Shown here in pieces: positions 10,878 through 18,479 of a stretch of 64,000 nucleotides of DNA. Origin of the DNA: Gracilaria domingensis. Its lineage: Eukaryota > Rhodophyta > Florideophyceae > Gracilariales > Gracilariaceae. A model generated the notes under the pieces. It saw only the letters and a program-made list of their open reading frames with translations. It did not search any database and had not been told where the DNA came from. Where the stretch lies: NCBI GenBank assembly GCA_022539475.1, contig VCMS01000076.1:124001-188000 (forward strand), given 5' to 3'. A program made the position numbers and the translations under genes. Each line of letters begins with the position of its first letter. The stretch's first letter is position 1.

Positions 10878-10904
10878 GGCGATGGCCAACACGACGAGCT
10901 CTAA
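9861..10904 (+). CDS. FkbM-like methyltransferase with signal peptide and HDEL ER-retention tail
   Basis: This is a 347-residue SAM-dependent methyltransferase of FkbM type, a family that O-methylates sugars and other small molecules. A hydrophobic Ala/Leu signal peptide spans about residues 9-28. The methyltransferase core runs from about 70 to 240 (VAIVGVEWGGEAF, VYAFEPASKF, LSADIQGDELHALQGA). After the core the chain ends in an Asp-Ala repeat encoded by (GCCGAC)n and then GQHDEL before the stop. HDEL is a luminal ER-retention signal, so with the signal peptide it predicts an ER-resident enzyme. Codon third positions are almost all G or C. The start is the ATG just before the signal peptide. 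It is divergent from HCF173-like copy A (203 bp) and convergent with trehalose-phosphatase (169 bp). Confidence 0.8.
10827..10876 (+). repeat. (GCCGAC)n hexanucleotide repeat coding Asp-Ala
   Basis: This tandem hexamer at the 3' end of the FkbM gene encodes alternating Asp and Ala just before the HDEL tail. The same codon pair is repeated in the unrelated gene at 12301-16488. Confidence 0.9.
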
Positions 10905-10965
10905 CTTGTTGTTTACAAAACAAAATTACATCCAGTCCCATCCCCGTCCCATCCCCCATCCCCAT

Positions 10966-11014
<49 letters not shown>

Positions 11015-11016
11015 CC
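10966..11016. repeat. (ATGCCC)n hexanucleotide repeat
   Basis: This tandem hexamer microsatellite lies in the 169-base spacer between the converging FkbM and trehalose-phosphatase genes. It is non-coding in the models given here. Confidence 0.9.
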
Positions 11017-11073
11017 CCCAACAGCGCCGCCGCGCCAGTCTGTCTGCGATTAGATGATATCCAAGTAGCAGAG

Positions 11074-11991
11074 CTAGCGCGTGATGTGCCCGTGCAGCCG
11101 CGGCTCGTCCGCAAAGCGCAGCAGGAACTTGCGCACCTCCGCCGGGTCGCTGAGGCGCCAGTCGGCGCACGTGCGCCGCGCCGACTGCGGCGCGTCCACA
11201 ATGACGGACAGCCCCTTGCCGCGCAGCACGCCAAACGCGTCCTCGTCCGTGGTGTCGTCGCCAATGTACACGGGCAGCACGTGCGCGCCGTCCAGCTGCA
11301 GCTCGTCCAGCAGGTACTCCACCGCCTTGCCCTTGTGCCAGTCGAACAGCGGCCGCAGCTCGTACACCTTCTTGCCGTGCGTCAGCCGCAGCCCGTGCTG
11401 CGCCGCCACGCGCTCCAGCCGCGCGCGCAGCTCCGGTATCGAGCGCGCGTCGCAGCGCCGGTAGTGGAACGACACGGACAGCAGGTTGTCCTCCACGGAC
11501 GAGCCGCCAAACGCCGCCACCAGCGGCTGCAGCTCGGCGCGCGCGGCGCGCAGCGCGGGCAAAAAGTGCGCGCCCACGCGGTGCGCCAGCGCGCCGCGCG
11601 GGCCCTCAATGTCAAAACCGTGCGAGCCGGCGTAGATGAGCCCGCCCACATTCACCAGCGCCTTGACCTTGTCCTTGGCGCGCCCGGACACGATGGCGGT
11701 GGTGAAGCGCGCCGAGACGGCGCGCAGCGCCTGCCGCGTGGGCTCGGGCAGCCACGCGCGCTCGGGGTCGTCCACGATGGGCGCCAGCGTGCCGTCGTAG
11801 TCGAGGAAGAACACCACGCGCCGGCGCTGCCGCACCAGCTGCGCGAGCAGCCTGTCCACCGCGTCCAGCGCGCGCGGCAGCGCGCCGGCGGCGCGCAGCG
11901 CGAACGCCAGCGGCGGCGCGCGGCCGCACACGGCCGCGCACTCGTTGTCACTGGCAGCGGGGGCGGCGGCGCTCATGGGCTCGACGCGCAT
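11074..11991 (-). CDS. Trehalose-6-phosphate phosphatase (HAD superfamily)
   Basis: The enzyme dephosphorylates trehalose 6-phosphate to trehalose. It is a single-domain form of about 305 residues without a synthase domain. HAD motifs are clear: FLDYDGTLAPI with the two catalytic Asp residues, IVSGR, and GDDTTDEDAF near the C terminus; GSHGFDIEGP and KVYELRP are family-typical. The start is set at 11991 (MRVEPMSAAA), with a second ATG at 11976. Reading further upstream runs into proline codons from a homopolymer tract and looks untranslated. There is no clear signal peptide, so it is probably cytosolic. Codon use is extremely GC-rich like its neighbours. Confidence 0.9.
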   Translation of the reverse strand: MRVEPMSAAAPAASDNECAAVCGRAPPLAFALRAAGALPRALDAVDRLLAQLVRQRRRVVFFLDYDGTLAPIVDDPERAWLPEPTRQALRAVSARFTTAIVSGRAKDKVKALVNVGGLIYAGSHGFDIEGPRGALAHRVGAHFLPALRAARAELQPLVAAFGGSSVEDNLLSVSFHYRRCDARSIPELRARLERVAAQHGLRLTHGKKVYELRPLFDWHKGKAVEYLLDELQLDGAHVLPVYIGDDTTDEDAFGVLRGKGLSVIVDAPQSARRTCADWRLSDPAEVRKFLLRFADEPRLHGHITR

Positions 11992-12300
11992 GCAAACTGG
12001 AGGGAGGGGAAGGAGGCGGCGGGGCGGTCGGGCGGCGGGCGGCCGGGGGGGTCGGGGGGGGTGGGGGGTGGTGGTTGATGAATGGGGGGGGGGGGGGGGG
12101 GTCGGTTGTTGCTGTTGTGCGGAGGTGGCAGCAGGGCGGGGGGGCAAACGCGCGGGACACACAACAGCGCACGCGCGGCGGCGGCCGCGCGCGCGCGCGC
12201 GCGCAAACGGCGCAAACGGCGCACGCGCCCAATCATGGGGCGGCGCGCGCGCCGATCTGGCGCAATCTGCGCAGCCATGGCGCGGCGCGCGCCGCCGCCG
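11992..12300. promoter_or_regulatory. Spacer upstream of trehalose-phosphatase with poly(G) tract
   Basis: This 309-base GC-rich region lies between the 3' end of the helical-protein gene and the start of trehalose-phosphatase. It contains an uninterrupted run of 18 G at 12084-12101, with shorter G runs at 12040-12067 and a GCGC alternation near 12187-12202. It should include the trehalose-phosphatase promoter and 5' leader. Confidence 0.5.
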
Positions 12301-12904
12301 TCAGCGCCCGCGGTAGCGCGCGCCGTGCGCGGCGGCGGCGGCGCGCCGCGCCATGGCCGCGTCGGCGTCGGCGCGCGCGCGCAGCGGCGCGGCGCGCAGC
12401 GGCGCGCCGCCGCCGGCCTGCAGCAGCGCGCCGAGCGCGGGCGCCGCAGCGGCGCGCAGCGGCGGCGCGGCGGCGGCCAGCGCGCGCACGGCCTCGGCGC
12501 CGAGCGCGGCGGCGGGCGCGGCGGCGGCGGCGGCGGCGTCGGCGTCGGCGGCGGCGGCGGCGAGCTGCTGCAGCGCGGCGGCCAGCGCGGCGGGCACGGC
12601 GGCGGCGGCGGCGCGCTCGGCGCGCAGCGCGGCGGCGCGGCGCGCCAGCGCGCGCAGCGCGGCGGCGGCGCCCCAGCGCGCGGCGGCGCCGCCGTGCGCG
12701 CGCAGCAGCTGGCGGCACACGCGCAGCGCGGCGGCGGCCAGCGGCGCGGCGGCGGCGCCGTCGAAGCGCGCCACCGCGCACAGCCACAGCGCCACGCGCT
12801 GCGCGCCGCGCGCGCCCAGCCGCCGCGGCGCGCCGCGCGCCACTGCCGTCTCCAGCGCGGCCGCCGCCAGCTGCACCGTCTCGCGCGCCGCCGCGCGCGC
12901 GCGC

Positions 12905-12940
<36 letters not shown>

Positions 12941-12942
12941 GT

Positions 12943-12973
<31 letters not shown>

Positions 12974-15900
12974 CCCGCGTCCGCGCCGCGCTGCAGCTCG
13001 GCCAGCGCCCACGCCGAGGCGTCCACCAGCCGCGCCACCAGCTCGGCGCTGACGGCGCGCGGCAGGCGCACGCCGCGCAGCTCGCGCCGCTGGCGCACGC
13101 CCGCGAAGCGCAGCAGCCGCCGCCGCGCGTCCAGCAGCACCGTGTCCTTCTCGTGCGGCGCGCGCGCGCCGCACAGCGCGGCGGCGGCGGCCAGCGCCGC
13201 GGCGCGCAGCCGCGCCATGGCGCGCGCCGCGTCGGCGGCCGCGCGCGCGCCGCCGCGCCGCCGCAGCTCGCGCTGCAGCGCGCGGCTGGCGCCCGCGCCC
13301 ACCAGCTCCACCACCGCGTCGCTCTGGTGCGTGCACAGCTCGCTCACCATCTGCACGCCCACCGCGCGCGCCGCCGCGTCCGCGCTCAGCAGCAGCTGCC
13401 ACGCGCTCGCCACCAGCGCGTGCACAAACGGCTCGCGCGGCGCGCCGCCGCTCACGCGCTCCAGCGTCCCGCCCGCCGCGCCGCAGCAGCGCCGCAGCAG
13501 CTCGCCGTACGCCGCCGTCGTAGCGCCATCACGCGCCGTCAACGCGCTCACGCTCGCGCCGAGTGCGCGCCCGAGCGTGTCGCGGAGGAAGCTCGCGCAC
13601 GCCTGCGCAGCTCTGCGGCTGCGTTTCCGCGCCTCGCCGCCGCTCTTGTCCAGCTGCCTCCAGATCGCAAGCACCACGCACACGATCGCAACCGCCTCCC
13701 GCTCCGCTTCGCTCTCGTTAGCGGCTCGCAATCTCCGCCAATCTGAGCTCAACCCTCCTACTACGCCGGCCAATCGCTTCAAAGCCAGCCCAACAATCTT
13801 TGACTTGTCAGCCGCATCGGAGCCGTGCAACAGCGCTTCCACGTTGCGCAAGAAGCACTCCGCTTCCTTCAAACCCGTACCTTCATCCGTCCACTGGCGC
13901 ACCACTCTCTCCGCCATGCGCACCAGCTTGCCGCAGCCGCCGTCCTCGCGCTCGCCGTCACGCAGCCACAACAGAACGTGCTTGCTCGCGCCATCCATCG
14001 CGCATTCTTGCACGGCGCCCTCCAGTTTGGAGCCGCTCAGCCTCCAAAACCGCAGTAGCACCTCCGTGCCTGCTGCCTTTGTCTCCTTGTCGCTCAGCGT
14101 CGCCACCGTGCGCCCAACCGCTTTGGCCACGCGTCGCTCATCTGCTTCTTGCATGTATGCACGCGGAGTCTGCAAAACCAGCTTCAGCACTCCAAGCATA
14201 CGCCGCTCGTCGTCACAGCCTTCCTCCTTCTTCTCCTTGTTCTTCAACGCCAGCACAACCACCTTTGCGAACGATTCGCGCACCACCCTCTTCTCCAAAA
14301 TGTCGCGCCAGAGCGCACCATACTCGCGCGCCCTTGTTGCCAAAGCGCCCAACAGCCGTACAAACGCACGCGGAGCCGCATCCACCACCACCAGATCCAT
14401 AATGTCCATCACGCTCACGACGATGGCAAGCTGCTTGTCAAAATCAAACTGGCCATACAACGCGCTCGCGCTCGAGCACGCTTGTTGCTCCTCCTTTGCA
14501 GCCTCGAGCCGTTCAACCGCTTCAAACATCAAATCGAGCATACGCCGAACCAGGCCATGGTCTTCACGCGCCACGCCTGCGCGCACGCCAAAGTGAACCA
14601 GCGCCGCAAGCAGTCGCAGCGTGCAAAACGTCTCGCACGCATCCGCACGCCCGTCGCGCTCCTCCAGCATCAGCACAAACTTGTTTGCAAACTCGTGCAC
14701 GTCGTCGATGCCAAACGGAAACGCGCACACACTCTGCATGATGCCGCTCTTGAGGCACGTCTCAATCGAACTGTCATAGTCGCGCTCGCTGGCGTTCAGA
14801 ATGCACACCATCATCGACGAGAGCAGGAACAGCAGCGCGCAGCGATTCGCAGTGCTCTCCTTGCAGCTGACAATCTTGCGCACAACGGTATCACACACGA
14901 CCTGGATCAGCGCGCGCTTTTCGTCGCGGCTGCTCTCCAGAATCAACGCGGAGAGAAAGGCCACCACCGGCGCATCGGCAGGCAGCAGCTCATCGCCGGC
15001 AATGAGCTCGATGCATTCTTGCGCATGGCCGCGCGGAAGTTGAAAGATTGTGGACGCCAGCGCATGGCAGACGTGTTGGTGCTCAAATATAGACTGGTAC
15101 ATTGACAACACAGCGCGCGCGCTTTGCTGCTTGAGGTGAGAAAACAGCTTGGGAACGCTGCGCGTCTTGGAATAACTGGCCAGCAGCTCGGTAAACAGCA
15201 TGGGTCGCTGCTGATGGTAGCGCGGTTGCGCCGCGGCGAGCAGCAGCTCGGGCACAAGACTATCTACAGTGTCCACTGACAGGTTGACCATGGCGGCCGA
15301 CGCCTCAAACAGCGGCAGCGCGTGCGCGGCCGACTTTGGGTGGGCAGCAGCCAGCTCGTGAATGTGCTTGCAAACAAGTTGGAAGGTTGATCGAATGTGT
15401 GTGCCAATGGTGTGCATGCCAAAGGTGCGGTTGTGTTTGTCGGTGTTGTGTTGGGAGCGGATGAGCGACATGTGCTCCAGCGTGGGGCGATACATGTCGA
15501 GCTGGTTGGCCGTGGCAAGCAGCGCGCGCAGAGCGTGGACGCGAGGGAGGCACAGCGATTGTTGCTTTACCAGGCTGAGCGACAGAGCGGTCAGCATGTG
15601 CTGGAAGAAGCGGAGCACGTGCGGGCGCTCCAGCTGATGGTGGCGGCGCTTGCTGCCGCTGCGCGGCGGCGGCAGCGCCTCGGCGCGGCGCTGCTCGGCT
15701 TGCGTGTAGGCGGTGAGCAGGAAGACGGTGATGGCGGGCAGGTGCTCCGCAGTGCACTGCTGCAGAAACAAGATGAGCGGCTGGCGCGGGATATTGGGCT
15801 CGGCGAAGAAGGCGTGGCGGAAGAGCGGCTCGGCGGCACTCCGCAGCACGGGCGACGCCAGCAGCGGCTCCAGCAGCGGGACGCAGGCGGCCAGCGCGGC

Positions 15901-16488
15901 GGCGCGGTCCGCGTGGCGGCGCACGGCGTGGTGGAACGGCGGCAGCACGGCCAGCGCGAGCGGCGCCAGGTGGCGCGGCGCGCGCGGCAGCAGGCGCGCC
16001 ACGCTGCGCAGCAGCGCGGCAAACGGCGGCAGCGCGTGCGGCAGCGGCAGGCGCAGCAGCGCGCGCAGCGCGGCGGCGACGGCGCGCGTGCAGCGCGGGC
16101 GCGCGAGGTGCTCGGCCGCGCGCGCGAGCAGCGCGTCGGGCAGCTCGGGCGCGGCGCCGCGCGGCGGCGGCGGCAGCGCGCGCAGCGCGCGCTCGAGCAG
16201 CTGCCAGTACGCGGCGAGCGCGGCGTCGGGCAGCGCGTCGCGCGCGGCGGTGAGCGCGTGCAGCGCGTGCTGCAGCACGAGCGCGACCGGCGACGGCAGC
16301 AGCGCGCGGTCGAGCAGGTCGTGCGCCACGGCGAGCGCGTCGGCCGGCGCGGCGCGCGACGAGCGCAGCGCGTGCGCCGCCGCGGCGTACGAGAAGGGCG
16401 CGCGCGCCACGGGCGACGGCGGCGGCGCGGCGGCCGCGGCCGCGGCCGCGGCGTCAGCGGCGGCGGCGGCGGTGGTCGGCGTCGGCAT
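12301..16488 (-). CDS. Large unrecognised alpha-helical protein (possible HEAT-type solenoid)
   Basis: This 1395-residue frame is supported by its central third (about residues 290-920), which has mixed codon use, helix-rich sequence and few low-complexity runs. The last 450 residues and the first 150 are Ala/Arg/Leu-rich and coded almost purely by G and C. An Asp-Ala repeat from a hexanucleotide tract lies near residue 1180. I do not recognise the family. Regular Leu-rich helices suggest an alpha-solenoid, and a distant tie to nucleolar Urb2/Npa2 proteins is only a guess (LLASYSKTRSVPKLFSHL). The start (MPTPTT) is uncertain, because an overlapping frame just upstream encodes a leucine-rich helix that could belong to the true N terminus. 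The frame upstream of that is low complexity. It is divergent from DUF1990, 342 bp away. Confidence 0.7.
12907..12985 (-). repeat. (GTCCGC)n hexanucleotide repeat coding Asp-Ala
   Basis: An in-frame hexamer tandem inside the helical-protein gene. On the coding strand it reads as GCGGAC units, giving an alternating Ala-Asp run with a few variants. Confidence 0.9.
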
Positions 16489-16640
16489 CGGCGTCGCGCG
16501 CGCACAGCAGCAGCAGCACGTGCAGCACGAAGCGGTCGAGAAACAGCAGCCGGCGCAGCAGCGCGCGCGCGCGCGGCAGCAGCATCGCGGCGGAACGCGC
16601 GGCGCAATGCGCGGCGCTACGCCGTCGGCGCGGACGGCGC

Positions 16641-16678
<38 letters not shown>

Positions 16679-16830
16679 ACTTGGGGAGCGGCGCGCGGCG
16701 GCCAATGGCGGCGGCACACGTGCGCACGGCGCGCGCGCGCGACGATGGCGGCGCGCCACACGCGCACAAAACGGCTGACGGCGGCGGCGCTCGCGAGCGC
16801 GCTGACGCACGCGCGCCGAGCGCTTGCGAC
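16489..16830. promoter_or_regulatory. Divergent spacer with (GCG/GGC)n run
   Basis: This 342-base divergent intergenic region is of extreme GC content, with a GGC triplet run at 16641-16678 and repeated GCGC blocks. It should hold promoters for the helical-protein and DUF1990 genes. No TATA box is visible. Confidence 0.4.
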
Positions 16831-16925
16831 ATGGCGCGCCGCGTGCGGCTGCTCGGCGCGCACTTGAGCCTGTTTGGCGCGCCGTCCGCCGCGCAGCTGG
16901 CCGCGCTGGGCGCCGCCGCCGCCGC

Positions 16926-16964
<39 letters not shown>

Positions 16965-17454
16965 GCCGCCGCCGCCGCCGCGCGCGCGCGCGCGCGCGCA
17001 CGTCAACGCGCGCGCCGGCGCGCTCGGCGCGGGGCGCGCCGCGTTCCGCGCGGCGCGCGGCGCGCTGGCCGACGGCAGCGCGCTGCGGCCCGCGTGGGTG
17101 CGGCTGTGGCGCGCGGACGCGCGGCGCTGGGCGCGCGGCGACGTGCTGGTGATCGCGGCGCGCGTGCTGCCGGGCGTGTGGACGCTGCACGCCAACCGCG
17201 TGCTGGCGGTGCGCCGCGCGCCGCGCGAGCTGCGCCTGGCGTGGCGCACCACGCCGCTGCACGCGCTGCGCGGCGAGGAGGCGCTCGCCGTGCGCTGGCG
17301 GCGCGACGGCGCCGTGCTGTTCGAGCTGCGCAGCGAGTCGCGCGCCGCGTGCGCCGCCGCCGCGCTCGCGCGCCCGTGGGTGCGCGCGCTGCAGCGCCGC
17401 TTTGCGGCCGACGTGCTGCGCCGCCTGCGCGAGGCCGCCGCCGCGGCGCGCTAG
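16831..17454 (+). CDS. DUF1990 (UPF0548) family protein
   Basis: The product has 207 residues. DUF1990 is a small domain found in bacteria and plants whose function is not established. After an N-terminal Ala/Pro low-complexity stretch (about 30-55, from GCC triplets) the family core is visible: AFRAARGAL, WVRLWRADARRWARGDVLVIAARVL, NRVLAV, WRTTPLHALRGEEALAVRW, VLFELRSESRA and RPWVRALQRRFAADVLRRL. The ATG at 16831 begins a plausible N terminus, and the longer upstream frame is the shadow of the opposite-strand gene. The stop lies in a GCGCTAGC palindromic repeat shared with the stop of the convergent gene. Confidence 0.8.
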
Positions 17455-17475
17455 CGCGCTAGCGCGCTAGCGCGC
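17446..17475. repeat. Tandem palindromic GCGCTAGC repeat at the shared 3' junction
   Basis: Three CTAG cores spaced by GCGCG make a self-complementary tandem repeat. Its TAG triplets read on both strands provide the stop of DUF1990 (ending 17454, plus) and of the MRNIP-like gene (ending 17467, minus). Only 12 bases separate the two coding ends. Confidence 0.85.
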
Positions 17476-17657
17476 GCGCCATACCTCTTCGTGGAACGCG
17501 CGGTCGCCGGGCAGCGTCGTGCGCGGCTCGCCGGCGCCTTGCGGCGCGGGCGCCGCGCGCGGCGCGCTGGCGGCGGCTGTGCGCGGCGCGCGCCGCTGCC
17601 GCCGCTTGAAGCCGTGCCGCTCGGGGCGCGCGCGCTTGCGCGCGCGCTTGCCGTCGC

Positions 17658-17704
<47 letters not shown>

Positions 17705-18147
17705 GCGTCCGCCAGCCGCGTCACGACGCGCGCGCCGTCAAGCGAAAGCGCGTCGTCATCCGAAGGCGCAGGCGCCGCGGCGCGCACGCGCGCGTCGACC
17801 GCCGCCTCAAGCGCGCGCCAGCGGCCGCGGCCGCGGTGGTCCGAGCCGCCGCCGCCGCCCGCGCCGCCGCCGCCGCCCGCGCCGCCGCCGTCGTCCGAGC
17901 CGCCGCCGTCGTCCGACGGCGCGGCGGCGCGGCGCAGCTCGTCGAAGCGCTCGGCGGCGTGGCCGCGCGCCAGGTTGAGGCGCATCACCGCGGCGCGCAG
18001 CGGCGCCGCGCGATCGCCGCGCGCCAGCACGCGCCGCACCGACTGCGCCGCGCCGCACAGCCGGCACGCGAAGCGCGCGTCGCGCCGCCGCTGCGCCACC
18101 TGCAGCTGCCGGCAGCGGAAGCACTGCACCGCCACGAACTGCGCCAT
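17467..18147 (-). CDS. MRNIP-like protein (MRN complex-interacting protein N-terminal domain)
   Basis: Human MRNIP binds the MRE11-RAD50-NBS1 complex and helps double-strand-break signalling and fork protection. The first 60 residues match its N-terminal zinc-binding region: CFRCRQLQVAQ, then FACRLCGAAQSVRRVLARG and MRLNLARG. The two CxxC pairs are intact. The rest of the 226 residues is low complexity: Gly/Asp tracts from GCC-type repeats, a basic cluster KRARKRARPERHGFKRRQRR that could be a nuclear signal, and a C-terminal FHEEVW. The start at 18147 is directly before the domain. Function is inferred from the domain only. Confidence 0.75.
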
Positions 18148-18479
18148 GCCCGCGCGCCGCGCCGCGCCCCCCCTGCGCGCCGCTGCCGCGCCGCCGCGCC
18201 GCGCCACCTTTATTGCCGAGCCGCGCGCCGTGGACACGTGGCCGCGCGATTGGCGCGCCGCCCCCACCCCCCGCCCCCCGACGCGCCGCGCCGTCCACGA
18301 GCCGAGTGCTGCGCGGTGCGCAGCGAGCCTGAAAGCGCCGGCACGGCGGCCCCGCGCCGCCGTCCTCCACCGCACTCCAACCCCCCCCCCCCCCCCCCCC
18401 CCCCCCACACCCCTTCTCTCCCCCCCAACCACCGCCAAAACCCCGCCGCCCGACTGCCGCCCCCGCCCCCGCCCTCGCC
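18148..18479. promoter_or_regulatory. Divergent spacer with poly(C) tract
   Basis: This 332-base region lies between the divergent MRNIP-like and bHLH genes. It contains 26 consecutive C at 18381-18406 in the presumed bHLH 5' leader, followed by further C-rich sequence up to the ATG. No TATA box is evident. Confidence 0.5.

Noticed and set aside
9657-11010. Minus-strand extension of HCF173-like copy A into the FkbM gene
   Set aside because: It is the mirror frame of the FkbM coding sequence; the conserved N terminus MY.FVP fixes the start at 9657.
9717-11053. Two further 390-440 codon frames around the FkbM gene
   Set aside because: Arg/Ala-rich frames without motifs; only the 9861-10904 frame has signal peptide, methyltransferase core and HDEL.
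12082-14596. Plus-strand frames of 325-747 codons opposite the helical-protein gene
   Set aside because: They are Arg/Ala/Ser-rich mirror frames expected in GC-saturated sequence, with no family motifs; the minus-strand frame has the coherent helical centre.
15397-16830. Plus-strand extension upstream of the DUF1990 start
   Set aside because: It is antisense to the helical-protein gene and its composition is low complexity; homology begins only after 16831.
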